Assembly (NCBI GenBank): GCA_020635205.1
Contig: JACKAE010000001.1
Location: 1,054,001-1,118,000, forward strand
DNA: 64,000 bases
Source of the DNA: Ignavibacteria bacterium
GTDB lineage: Bacteria > Bacteroidota > Ignavibacteria > OLB7
Direction: 5' to 3'
Under the pieces are notes generated by a model that worked only from the letters and a program-made list of their open reading frames with translations, did not search any database and was not told the origin of the DNA. Below are positions 35,901 through 44,588 of the stretch, one piece after another (position 1 is the stretch's first letter; each line of letters begins with the position of its first letter). The position numbers and the translations under genes are program-made.

Positions 35901-37884
35901 GAACATCAAGTTCTCAGAAGAGATTGTTGCCGGAGCCTGGATGAATGTCGGGGCGCAGGGTGTCCACACGGAATTGATTATCCGACCAAACAAAGATAAA
36001 CCGGGGCAACTCGACGTTGGACCGACGTGGGCCGAGTATTATCAAGCCGATGGAGTCCCCTTTAAAATTCTCTTCGGAGATATTGGTGGCGCAAGTCTCC
36101 CCCCAACGTTGACACACCAGACCAATCCCGACAAAGAGGGAAGGGGAATGCGTTTGCAGTTTGTAGAGAGTGCCGTCTGGAGCAGCAACCTCTCTGGTGT
36201 AGCTCTTCTGGAGGGGCCGATAGGAATGCCGGTGATCTTCGAGGATATGATGTTTACCTCCACAGCAAACAATGCCGGAGGAAAGGTCAACTTTGCTGGT
36301 GATGATACGCTGGACTATTGGGGTGTGGAGATGGTAGCGAAGGATACCAGCAAGTCGGCTGGAATTATGGCTGTGAAGCAGGGAGTAATCTACCTGACTG
36401 CTGCCGGAATGGCCGAGCGCGTTCACTTCGATGAACCCTTCTGGCTTGTCTGGGGAGAGATGGAGGCATCGGGGAACTTCGGTCGCCTCTTCTTCGACTA
36501 CAACAACGTCGGCCAACGGTTCGATGACTTTGGATACTCTACGGAGTTCGTTGCGCTCTCTCCGTTCGATCCGGGAAACCCAAGCGACTCGGGATATCTT
36601 CAGACCTACGGCTCTCTCTCGATTCCCTTCTTTGGCGCGAAGATGATGTCGATCTCCGACTACCGTTCCGTTGCTCCCGACACTCCCTACTTCGGACGCT
36701 TCGTCCGCGTTCTGGATAGTCCGCACATGGGGGCTGGAGCAAGCGACCTTCATTGGCAACGTTCTTGGGCCGGAGGACTCGCCGACCTCGTCTTCGATAT
36801 GCTCTACGATACTGTCAGGCAGGATGGCTTTGTCGGTCCGGGGGATGTCAGTCTCCTGAGCATTAGTGATGGCGATATGAACGCCTTCCTGAGAATGAGT
36901 TCGTCAAGCTCCTGCTTCCGAGTGATTGAAAGCTCACAACATGGCTTTGATATTGGACCGGTTGCGAGCTTCGGACGGATTGCAGAGATGTGGGGATGTG
37001 GCTGTATCGAAGATGGCACGCTGAAGCAAATTGCTCTCGGTGGTCAGCTTTCCCACTCCGCCACCTCAACCATCCTCCAAGCCAGAACAGGAGATGCGGT
37101 CAGTCTTGTCTTCAGCTATCGACCCGATAGGCTAACCTTCTACGCGAACGGGCAGATGTTTATCAACGTCGGAGGGAGTGATGTAGATGTCTTCGGGCTG
37201 ACCCACTTCACCTTCGATTGGGGTGAGGGATATATGGAGGGGTACTTCAAGGGAACCGTTTCGCTCGGTGGGGTTGTCGGTGTTCCAGTTGTTGCCGGAG
37301 CAAACGCTGGCATCTCTGGCTTCGGCGAGTTCAGTTGGCATGCCGGACTCGACTACCAATCGATTCAAGGGCGTGTTGGCGTCTCGATGTACAACATGGT
37401 TGGGGGGCTTGGCATTACTGTTGGGGGAGGGACAACGTTGGAGACCGGGGTCTACCTTGGCATCAACGCGCCGAAGAGCAAGGCCTGGGTGATGGATGGG
37501 ATAAACGGACGGTTTGGGTTGAACAAGGGGGGATTGCCCACCAACCTAACCGGCTTCTACGCCTACCTCGGTATCAGTCAGGGAGTCGACCTCTTCATCG
37601 TCTCCGGCGGCTACCAGATGTATGTCGGCGTTGGAGCGTTTGCCCCTTCAATCAGCGATGTGCCGTCGGGAGGGGTGATCGGCAACTTCGGCATCTACGT
37701 CTGGGGAAAAATTCTCGGCGGACTTGTCAGTGCGGCGGCTTGGGGGAACTTGCAGATGATTGCGGCCATCCCCCCCGCCTTCGAAGGATCACTCGGACTG
37801 GAGGCTTGTGTCCTCTGGGTCTTCTGTGGATCGGTTTCGGTTCACGCCGGGTTCAACAAGGATGATGGATTCTATCTCTATTGA
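32914..37884 (+). CDS. giant secreted protein (1656 aa), TANFOR-like N-terminus, function unknown
   Basis: The first ATG gives 1656 residues; ATG at 32938, preceded by AGAGG, gives 1648 and places the signal peptide (LLLLPLMTGLLFAQ) at the very start, so it may be the true start. Residues 30-300 contain LPEGSYRICVRAL, NFQWSVPAGG, LRLGQQYAWRVQAID and FRNEGYSEVCSFIF, a beta-sandwich pattern I associate with large TANFOR-type Bacteroidota proteins. The middle is long and beta-rich with repeated short blocks. The last ~300 residues are rich in glycine and aromatics (VGVSMYNMVGGLGITVGGG, YAYLGISQGVDLFIVSGGY), like barrel or fibre strands. No T9SS sorting domain is visible. Confidence 0.6.
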   Translation: MIHDMGRGMWRRSVWSGLLLLPLMTGLLFAQGEPITVTVTALPPYSPDLTLWESNPDKVLIRLTNRSSESHQVRLSGFAENLNGSVRIVTKDNYPRNRITVGPNATVNLNLRDLQLFSADAVEFIGAEKNTVARTKRLPEGSYRICVRALEFTTLVPLSPQEPSGCATFVIRLAEAPRPLLPSCGTTVKVLNPQLVNFQWSVPAGGPGNVQYLFEMAEVPRGVDPNDALLAKTSPILFTRRLNAPILSYGSAEPPLRLGQQYAWRVQAIDPAQSVVFRNEGYSEVCSFIFGETVPLIGGGDNIDIGIGINPIKLDTNKGRTFIVGDEGIRVRDLRTLNDLIVPACITLSPKIVESGVSRSAPQFQVEIQPGINPNAITGGKIEIWEEESKLTNIRLFDERKRRAAFEGTFNGHGASDIRHTKTGNSSLLDLMFINRKGSRLSFVPTTGKTYRWRVTLNFDGKEIRADGTLCNFNQAVSPFGKFPNKLGIPDRPDTLVAAGFEIVVEEWDASSKSEDASKPSGIGRIKFDCDAGPTIFTPIPWGPGDLKLKPYEFGVVDLIADSAKEFSLPEARTLDGSARVGSSLTVLMPDRSATVAKDEKITISGGRTEMMAAGALRNELLLDRDLLLDLFGKNSPDGIRVAFRDVKWNGPVQPKVTLTEGIAVYPSATPIPTPPARLDLQNGFSLDIDSLTIEPSEARVEGNILLPPSIISTDTCTYATLPVPETKITPYCEFYIESNDSTFGRWAIGETGLEIMGEGYVIDFSSTKSAGGVVPGLGNIWKGVVLRQGETPGTGVKVISNRGYVKGKYEFSNGLIEGDGFAGKLDLSELLSFITLDPYDYVLYLPEGSLELSASAIDSGEFKNGEIVLPKKGVSRSLAGGTVTTRFKKLFVQKDMDLFARVEVDDALVWGEKAKHPTDVHYYEFSARQDSGSFFLASRWQKKAFFPVADTLYKTPFLGVPETNLEAQGMGGVTFPMLRQRDFTIYTKDIPDSTGNIKFSEEIVAGAWMNVGAQGVHTELIIRPNKDKPGQLDVGPTWAEYYQADGVPFKILFGDIGGASLPPTLTHQTNPDKEGRGMRLQFVESAVWSSNLSGVALLEGPIGMPVIFEDMMFTSTANNAGGKVNFAGDDTLDYWGVEMVAKDTSKSAGIMAVKQGVIYLTAAGMAERVHFDEPFWLVWGEMEASGNFGRLFFDYNNVGQRFDDFGYSTEFVALSPFDPGNPSDSGYLQTYGSLSIPFFGAKMMSISDYRSVAPDTPYFGRFVRVLDSPHMGAGASDLHWQRSWAGGLADLVFDMLYDTVRQDGFVGPGDVSLLSISDGDMNAFLRMSSSSSCFRVIESSQHGFDIGPVASFGRIAEMWGCGCIEDGTLKQIALGGQLSHSATSTILQARTGDAVSLVFSYRPDRLTFYANGQMFINVGGSDVDVFGLTHFTFDWGEGYMEGYFKGTVSLGGVVGVPVVAGANAGISGFGEFSWHAGLDYQSIQGRVGVSMYNMVGGLGITVGGGTTLETGVYLGINAPKSKAWVMDGINGRFGLNKGGLPTNLTGFYAYLGISQGVDLFIVSGGYQMYVGVGAFAPSISDVPSGGVIGNFGIYVWGKILGGLVSAAAWGNLQMIAAIPPAFEGSLGLEACVLWVFCGSVSVHAGFNKDDGFYLY

Positions 37885-37898
37885 TCGGGAGAAGAGAA

Positions 37899-40445
37899 AT
37901 GAACAGCACCATAAAGAATATTATGCGATACGGATTTCTGTGGGGAATACTCTTCTTCGTTTTGTCGGCATCCGCGCTGACTGCGCAGACGCTTGAGCTT
38001 TTCACGACCTCGAGTGGTGGGGGGAGAATCCTCCTGATTTGGTCGCCAGATAGCGTAACGCCAAACGTTCGCTACAACATCTACCGAAAGGAAGCAAGCG
38101 AGCCTTCGTGGCCGGGTACGCCGTTGAATCCGACACCTATTGGACCTCTGACGAACTGTACGGAGTTCAAGACATTTATTCCTTCCGGCTCTGATCTCTG
38201 GACAATGCTCTCCTACGGACTGGCCGACAGTACCGGGGGCGTCCCTCCGGTTACACCCTTAGTAAATGTCTGCTCGATTACTTCTTTACCAGTTGGTTCG
38301 GCAAAGTGGAGGCGTGTACAGTTCTTTGCCGGGTACGAGCCAAACGTTGCGAGGGTGATGGGGCAGTCCTACACAGATAACGCTGTCTCGCTCGGCAAGG
38401 TCTACGCCTACCGGGTTATCCGGGTAAATGGAAGTGGTACAGAGTTAAAACTTCTTCCCGAAAGTGAGGCCTCGATAAAGGCAGGAACATCCGGCTCAAT
38501 TCCAACTCCAGCGGGAGTCCAAGCTGTTGCGGGTGACTCCAAAGTTCAGATACTCTGGAACAAGCCAGCGTCGAACAAGTTCCAGTCGTTCGATATTCGC
38601 CGTGCCACTGCACCTGGAGGACCTTGGACGAAGGTGAGTGATGTGGATGTGAGCGCAAACATCGCATCCACAATTAACTTAGATACATTGATTCCCGACC
38701 GTCACGGTTTTACCGACTACGAACGATACGATTCAACCGGGGGGGCTACGTCGCACGCAGTTCCGAATCCTCCCGGTGCAGACCTGAACGTTTCTGGGCC
38801 GCGTGACGGAACGAAGTACTTCTATCAAGTCCGGCACAAAGATCCTGTTGGCAACGCAGGCTCGTGGTCGGCATCGGTTTCGGAGACACCACACGACAGT
38901 GCTCGCCCCGGAACGCCTCAAGGGATAAGCGTGACAGCAATCGAGTCGATGAACGGATTTCAGGTTCGTTGGAATCGGGTCGAGTTGGACGAAGAGGGGC
39001 ACGTAGAAGCAATGAAAGGATATCGTGTCTACCGTTATGAGATGCCGGAAATGCCGAACCTTGGGGCAACCGCGGTTGGAGGTTTGATAAACCAGCCGGG
39101 GGATACCAGCACGACGATTACCATCTTCGACACATCCCCCGGGCTTCGGAGTCCGTGTGGTGATAAAACCTACTACTACCGGGTGGAGAGTGTCGACTCT
39201 TCGAACAACGTCTCCTATCGTTCGATTGCAGTGGGGGATGCGCTGAAGGATACAACCCGTCCAGATAATGTGAAGGGAACAGAGGCTGAGGGATTTGATG
39301 ACTTCATTCAGGTGCGGTGGGATCTGAACAACGATTGCGACATCAACGAGTATCGTATCTATCGAGCTTACTGCAACTACGGTGACTGGTTCCCCTGTTT
39401 AGAGCGTGACTACGATAAGGATGCCTTAAATCTCTACAAGCAGTATGTGGCGATATTCGGCGATCAGCAGGGGACGCCAACGTATCCAACAACGCACTAC
39501 GATCCGAAAGCTGGGATACCGAAAAATCTTCCCGACTGTGGTGGCCCGTTCGAATTGATTGGGACGATTACGCACAAGGAGGCAGAGGAGCGAAAAGCAT
39601 CCGAAGGGAAGGCGTGGTTCAACGATGAGACGGTTCCGGCTGGTTCGCCGATCTGCTATGCCTATCTGGTGAAGGCGGTCGATAAGTCGCAGAACGAGAG
39701 TGGCACAATGCCAATTCCTGATCCAGCAAAGGAGATTATTGTTTGCCAACGGCTTCGCGACAGAAATCCTCCCGGCCCGGCAATCATCAGTGGTCTTCTC
39801 GCTCGCGACAGTACGGTGATTGTTGAGTGGATCGGTCCTCCGGTGCAGGATATTGCAGCCTACCATGTTTACCGAAGCGAAGAAGAGGATGGAGCCTACA
39901 CTTGGGTTGGAGGGCGCACTGTTGTTCCTCCTCCCGGAACTGGTACTATCTTGACTGAGCCATACAAACCACCTCCGGTTGTGGAGTGCGATTCGATTCC
40001 TTTGGTAAGCCGTGACTGGATGAGTGCCGGGAGAATCGTGGATACCGTAAATCCGCGCGACATCTGGTGGTACAAGGTTGTCGGGATCGATCAACAGGGG
40101 AACGAGACGTCTCCCGACAGTGCAGTGGGAGTGAGCACCTTTACCTTCAAGTCGAATCGCGAGCCTGGACCGGAGATTACTTCGGTGATCACAGAAGATG
40201 TCCCCTGTGCTCTGCGGATTGAGTGGACGCCAGTCTTCAACTCCGATTCGGCAGTCGGCTTTGCAGTCTTCCGCTGCATGAGTGCAGGGGGTGACTACTA
40301 TCAGATAGGAACAGTAGTAATGGGCAACTCCTACGTTGACAAAACAGTTGCGCGGAACACAACCTACTGGTATCGCGTGACAATGTTGAAGAAGGATGGA
40401 TCGCTAACACAGCTTTCACCTCCGAAGCATGGCGTCCACCCATAA
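37899..40445 (+). CDS. secreted fibronectin type III-repeat protein
   Basis: 848 residues from ATG 37899 (AGAAGAGAA upstream); an in-frame TTG at 37881 would overlap the previous stop. Signal peptide FFVLSASALTAQ. The chain is a series of fibronectin-III-like sandwiches: segments such as VQAVAGDSKVQILWNKP, NGFQVRWNRVELDE, DDFIQVRWDLNNDCDINEYR, STVIVEWIGPPVQDIAAYHV and CALRIEWTPVFNSDSAVGFA are successive B-C strand regions followed by YxVYR-type strands. About five or six domains are visible. No anchoring or sorting domain at the end. It sits 14 bp after the giant gene, so the two products are probably made together and may bind each other. Confidence 0.75.
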   Translation: MNSTIKNIMRYGFLWGILFFVLSASALTAQTLELFTTSSGGGRILLIWSPDSVTPNVRYNIYRKEASEPSWPGTPLNPTPIGPLTNCTEFKTFIPSGSDLWTMLSYGLADSTGGVPPVTPLVNVCSITSLPVGSAKWRRVQFFAGYEPNVARVMGQSYTDNAVSLGKVYAYRVIRVNGSGTELKLLPESEASIKAGTSGSIPTPAGVQAVAGDSKVQILWNKPASNKFQSFDIRRATAPGGPWTKVSDVDVSANIASTINLDTLIPDRHGFTDYERYDSTGGATSHAVPNPPGADLNVSGPRDGTKYFYQVRHKDPVGNAGSWSASVSETPHDSARPGTPQGISVTAIESMNGFQVRWNRVELDEEGHVEAMKGYRVYRYEMPEMPNLGATAVGGLINQPGDTSTTITIFDTSPGLRSPCGDKTYYYRVESVDSSNNVSYRSIAVGDALKDTTRPDNVKGTEAEGFDDFIQVRWDLNNDCDINEYRIYRAYCNYGDWFPCLERDYDKDALNLYKQYVAIFGDQQGTPTYPTTHYDPKAGIPKNLPDCGGPFELIGTITHKEAEERKASEGKAWFNDETVPAGSPICYAYLVKAVDKSQNESGTMPIPDPAKEIIVCQRLRDRNPPGPAIISGLLARDSTVIVEWIGPPVQDIAAYHVYRSEEEDGAYTWVGGRTVVPPPGTGTILTEPYKPPPVVECDSIPLVSRDWMSAGRIVDTVNPRDIWWYKVVGIDQQGNETSPDSAVGVSTFTFKSNREPGPEITSVITEDVPCALRIEWTPVFNSDSAVGFAVFRCMSAGGDYYQIGTVVMGNSYVDKTVARNTTYWYRVTMLKKDGSLTQLSPPKHGVHP

Positions 40446-40719
40446 GCAGTGGAAGGGAAGCGTGGGGAGATGCTGAGGTTGTGATGAGGTGAGGGATGAG
40501 ATTCTTTGAGGAATATATATGGCTTTGTCACTCAGAATGAAGCGAAGCGGAATGAAGAGTCTCGCAAAGAGTGAAGAGAAGGGACCTATAGCACTACGAA
40601 GCTGGCGAACTGCTTCGGGTAGTTTTATCAGGGAAGTTTGTCTGTACGAGATCCCTCAGCGTTGTTTGGTATTAGAATCGTAAAGAATGAAAGAGCAATA
40701 CAATTGTCGGTGATAGATC
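40446..40719. other. 274-bp gap with a dispersed-repeat fragment
   Basis: GTCACTCAGAATGAAGCGAA and GAAGAGTCTCG (about 40530-40566) form the repeat mentioned for 30899-30935, here in the opposite orientation. No gene. Probably contains the promoter of the peptidase-like gene. Confidence 0.4.
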
Positions 40720-42330
40720 ATGAAACGCATACAACACACTACTCTGATACTGTTGGGAATGATCTTCCTCTCTGCCGGTGCAGTTGGGCAGGAAGAACAT
40801 CCGGCGGAGAAATATGGGTGGGGCTTCGTGAACTTCGGGACGCCGAGTTTCGGCTGGGATATTTATCGGAATTCATTCTATGGCATTCCGGTCGACTCCA
40901 GCACAAGTTGGTTTACGGCTCCGTTCGATAAGCTCTTCTACGATCTTGCTTTCGAGACGACGTTGGCCGATCCTTCAGGAACTGGAGGGGGAGCCGGGAA
41001 CTGCTTTGGGCTGAGCATCCTCAGTCTGATGATTAACAATTACGGCGGATACAAAGGCTTCTGTGCTCCAACGATTCAGTACACCGAGACCGACATGAAT
41101 GGTGCGCCAACAACGCCGGGATTGCTTCGCGCGATCAACATCATGCACGGCCATCAAATTTCTCTCGCCTTTATTGAGAGTGTTATTGAGCAAGTAAATG
41201 GTGGACACTCGTTCGACGCCGCTTACGCAGTTACCCGCGCTACGCAGGATATTGCTCGCGAGGGACCGGTGATTGTAAGTGTGACGAAGGGGGTGTTGCC
41301 TACAGGCGGAGGACACGCTATCATTGGCTATGCTGTGGAGAACAGGGGGGGAGGAAAGTATTGGCTTAAGGTGGTCGATCCGAACCGTATCTGGGCCGAC
41401 ACAAGTGCGAACCATCGCGGGTGGTATACCTCCGATTCGAATAACGTCTATGTCGACGGACATCACTGGAGCTTCTCGATGGCAGGTGCTCCGGTTCCGT
41501 GGCCGTGTGACCAAGTTGATTCAGTGACGTGCAATCCTGCTCCCGGCAGTGGCAACTTGACAATCTTCCCAATTTCCGTTGCCGGCCCTACAAGCCGTAC
41601 TCCAAGCTCTCTCGGACTTGGCGTAACGCAGCTTCTGACCAAAGTCTTTATTATGAATAAAGAGGGGGCACTCCGCGGGCGTATCCTACAAGTTCACGAC
41701 GCGAAGGGGAAGCGACTCTTTGCCGACTCTTCTATCTACAAAGTTGATTGGGACTCTTCTACGGGAATGCGGGCGATGGTTCCCTTCTACCCAATGGCCG
41801 CTCCACCAAACGGAGTCCTCTGGCCTTTTGAGTTGTACTTCCACAAAGGGCAATTGAACGACGCCTCGGTTGATTTCAGTACTGGAGAAGGGGAGGCTGA
41901 AATTGTTGCGGGAGACAACCGAGGCTATGTGCGGATTTGGTGCAACGAACCGAACGTCTCGGCACGCCTTCGCTACAGCGGACTTGGCGGAGCCGCCCCT
42001 ACAGTAATTGTGGAGAACACTTCAAAGTCGATTACGGTTGATGTAGAACTTCTTGTCCCGATTCAACCCGGCACAACCAATCGAGTGTGGCGACTGAAGA
42101 ACGTGCAGATACCGGCGGGGAGAGAAGAGGGGATCAAACTTTCGGTTGACCTCTATGGAGGAACAACGGTTCACGGTCTTTCGTCGAGAGTGTCTCAGCT
42201 TTCCTACGAACAGTTATCGCTAAACAGTGGTAAGAACTTTGTAGCCGAGTCGATTGACCTAATTCCGGCGGAATCTTTGCAGGTCGGTTCCAGCGATTGG
42301 GTAGAGCGGAAGGGAAAGGCAGGAGAGTAG
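40720..42330 (+). CDS. secreted papain-like cysteine peptidase candidate
   Basis: 536 residues, signal peptide ending near SAGAVGQ. Residues 30-225 resemble a papain-like peptidase: C95 in GNCFGLSILSLM, H199 in PTGGGHAIIGYAV and D220 in VVDPNRIW give Cys, His and Asp in the right order with sensible spacing. YRNSFYGIP, GGYKGFCAP and AINIMHGHQISL are conserved-looking blocks known to me from uncharacterised secreted proteins of other phyla. The C-terminal 300 residues are beta-rich with no sorting domain. Activity is inferred only from the residue pattern. It is the last gene of the 31-42 kb surface cluster, but 274 bp separate it from the fibronectin gene. Confidence 0.62.
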   Translation: MKRIQHTTLILLGMIFLSAGAVGQEEHPAEKYGWGFVNFGTPSFGWDIYRNSFYGIPVDSSTSWFTAPFDKLFYDLAFETTLADPSGTGGGAGNCFGLSILSLMINNYGGYKGFCAPTIQYTETDMNGAPTTPGLLRAINIMHGHQISLAFIESVIEQVNGGHSFDAAYAVTRATQDIAREGPVIVSVTKGVLPTGGGHAIIGYAVENRGGGKYWLKVVDPNRIWADTSANHRGWYTSDSNNVYVDGHHWSFSMAGAPVPWPCDQVDSVTCNPAPGSGNLTIFPISVAGPTSRTPSSLGLGVTQLLTKVFIMNKEGALRGRILQVHDAKGKRLFADSSIYKVDWDSSTGMRAMVPFYPMAAPPNGVLWPFELYFHKGQLNDASVDFSTGEGEAEIVAGDNRGYVRIWCNEPNVSARLRYSGLGGAAPTVIVENTSKSITVDVELLVPIQPGTTNRVWRLKNVQIPAGREEGIKLSVDLYGGTTVHGLSSRVSQLSYEQLSLNSGKNFVAESIDLIPAESLQVGSSDWVERKGKAGE

Positions 42331-42408
42331 GTGGGGAGATTTAAAATTCAAAGTTCAAAAGGCAAAATTCAAAATTGAGGAAGGGAAGAGAGGGCATGTT
42401 GAAAATGC

Positions 42409-42443
42409 AACAGCCCCGAAGAGTCGATCTCTTCGGGGCTGTT
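42409..42443. terminator. bidirectional terminator between convergent genes
   Basis: AACAGCCCCGAAGAG (42409-42423) pairs perfectly with CTCTTCGGGGCTGTT (42429-42443) around TCGAT. It serves both the peptidase-like gene and the T9SS gene on the other strand. TTCAAAA-type repeats lie just upstream (42343-42377). Confidence 0.85.
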
Positions 42444-42475
42444 CCGTTTGAGTGAGTGGATGTGATCCTCGGCAC

Positions 42476-44503
42476 CTATCGGGCGATAGTGAAGCGAGAT
42501 GTTCCTTGATAGTCAGCTCCCGTGATCGTTACTAAGTACGTTCCACTCGGGAGTGAATGAATATCCACCATCACACTGTTCTTCCCGGAGACAACATGAA
42601 TCTCTTCGCTTAGGATGTTCTCACCAGTTGTGGAGACAACTTTAAGGTGTGCAGTTCCTGCAATGCCATTGAAGTTGAGTGTTACCTCATCCTTGGCTGG
42701 GTTAGGGTGGATGCTTGTAGTGATTTCAGACATCTCAGAGAAATTCGATACGCTCGAAGTTGTCTCTTCAACCAATGTAAAGTCTGCTTCCGCGATTTCT
42801 CCTTCCCCAGTGAGTGGCAATTGATAACGATCTTCTGCTTGATATCCCGGCTTGGCTGCTTGAACAGTGTAATCACCTTTACCGATTCCTTTCAACAGGT
42901 AGCTTCCATCATCATTTGTGAAGGTGTAGGCAGCAACCTGACCAGTTGAGTCGAGCGCATAGATGAACGCACCCATCAGTGAGGAGATTGCCTGAGTTGT
43001 ATGCCCATTCTTCTCAACTCGATTCGAGATTCCGTTCACCCTTCCTCGAATATCTGATGTTCCAGGTACTTCAGATTTACGGCGAAGGCGAAGGATATGA
43101 AGTTGGGTGTTGATTTGAACATTGATCGATGGATTAAGCGTATCGGTGCTGATGACAGTTGCCATGTCGATAGAGAGTGCGGCTGTATCATCTTTGCGGT
43201 AAAATCCCGGAACGTAGTTCGTATCCCAAGGAATGGCAAAGAGCACATAGTCTCCTGCTGGTAGCAGGTTAAAGGAATTTGTTGTGACCGCTGATTTCGT
43301 TGGATCAATGTGTAGACCATGGGGAGTTTGCCTAACGGCATAGGCAACGACAATTGGCCTTCCAGCTATATCACTGTTATCTTCGTGTAGGTTAAGCAGA
43401 CAAGGGCGACCATTAGTATCGGGAACCTCAAAGTAATAGTTCACATTTGAGATCAGTGTATCACCATCACCAATTAAGGGGACAGCCTCAATCGGATTAG
43501 AGGTGAAGCCGGGATACTGCCGATAGAGTGTGTAAACAGGATCTGGATCAGGCCAATAGGCTACTGGGAAGTATGCTAATTCGTTCCCGTTGTAGAGAAC
43601 CCCATTTACATTAAATGTACCGTCTGATTGGACTTGCTCATAAACAGTAAAGGAGCCTCCTGCAAGTTTGAGTTTTAATCTCCACTGTTCTTCTGAAGTT
43701 TCCAGTTGCCAGCGCGGAATGCTAAAGAAACGATACATCGCATTGTTCATAGGAAGATCATCGTTGGAGCGCACAACCCTTCCGGAGATTCGAAGGTCTC
43801 CAAGTTCGTACGAAGGCTTTGCAAAAACTTGAATGTCGGCTGAGGTTGTGGATTGACAAGCTGTGGTGATCTTCGCAGCATCTGCAAAGTTCAACACATC
43901 TCCATACCACGTAGAGACAATGCCGTCACCTTCAACGCGCAAGACATATGTAGCCTGATCAACCACTAAACTGTATTGACCATTCACGATATCTCCTGTC
44001 ACTTTCGTCAAGGGTGAGCGGGTGGTTCCCACAATCTGAGCAGTTATTGTGCCACTGGCTATCGGGCTTCCATTTTGGTCTTCTACTCTCCCTTGAATGA
44101 TTGCATCCCCGTCGCATTCAGTCACTAAAATTGCCCACGATTGGTTGACGGATACGGATGGGGTGTTTGCAAGCTCTGCACGAATTTCAGCGAGATATGT
44201 TCCCGGTTGTGAAGGTGTCCAGGAGACCCGTCCCGTTCCTTGATTTACGGTCATTCCATTCGGGCCGTAGCGGAGGGAGTACTTGATCCCTCCGCTTACA
44301 CTCGCCGTTGCCTCTGCGTCGTAACTGTAGGCCTGCCCGGAGACGCCTGAGGCAGCGGTTGCCGTGGCTGGGTCGTATGGTTGTGTTATGAATGTGATTG
44401 TCTGGGCTTGTGCTACCGCTGTCAGCGTAAACATTCCGAGCAGTCCGCAGAGCAGAATGTTGACCAGGCTTCTCGTTCGATTCTCTTGTATCTCTCTTTT
44501 CAT
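42476..44503 (-). CDS. T9SS-secreted protein with carboxypeptidase-regulatory-like domains
   Basis: 675 residues; the signal peptide ends near LTAVAQAQ. An Ig/cadherin-like domain (GGIKYSLRYGPNGMTVNQGT, RVSWTPSQPGTYLAEIRAEL) is followed by a carboxypeptidase-regulatory-like sandwich (IIQGRVEDQNGSPIASGTI), further beta domains and a second one near 530-590 (AYTFTNDDGSYLLKGIGKGD). The last ~75 residues are a type A sorting domain (SIHPNPAKDEVTLNFNGIAG ... LPSGTYLVTITGAD ... SRFTIAR). It is exported by T9SS. It lies 85 bp behind an anti-sigma gene and an ECF sigma gene on the same strand, so it may be under their control. Confidence 0.85.
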   Translation of the reverse strand: MKREIQENRTRSLVNILLCGLLGMFTLTAVAQAQTITFITQPYDPATATAASGVSGQAYSYDAEATASVSGGIKYSLRYGPNGMTVNQGTGRVSWTPSQPGTYLAEIRAELANTPSVSVNQSWAILVTECDGDAIIQGRVEDQNGSPIASGTITAQIVGTTRSPLTKVTGDIVNGQYSLVVDQATYVLRVEGDGIVSTWYGDVLNFADAAKITTACQSTTSADIQVFAKPSYELGDLRISGRVVRSNDDLPMNNAMYRFFSIPRWQLETSEEQWRLKLKLAGGSFTVYEQVQSDGTFNVNGVLYNGNELAYFPVAYWPDPDPVYTLYRQYPGFTSNPIEAVPLIGDGDTLISNVNYYFEVPDTNGRPCLLNLHEDNSDIAGRPIVVAYAVRQTPHGLHIDPTKSAVTTNSFNLLPAGDYVLFAIPWDTNYVPGFYRKDDTAALSIDMATVISTDTLNPSINVQINTQLHILRLRRKSEVPGTSDIRGRVNGISNRVEKNGHTTQAISSLMGAFIYALDSTGQVAAYTFTNDDGSYLLKGIGKGDYTVQAAKPGYQAEDRYQLPLTGEGEIAEADFTLVEETTSSVSNFSEMSEITTSIHPNPAKDEVTLNFNGIAGTAHLKVVSTTGENILSEEIHVVSGKNSVMVDIHSLPSGTYLVTITGADYQGTSRFTIAR

Positions 44504-44588
44504 AGTTATTCTTTCAAGTTAGATGTGGTGTAAGGTGCGTGATATATCTGGCGCTTCGTTCTTCCGGGCCCTGGATAAAACGAGCTGG

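Noticed and set aside
35914..36759. 281-residue minus-strand frame inside the giant protein gene
   Set aside because: Antisense shadow of a continuous coding frame, with an unusual residue composition and no domain.
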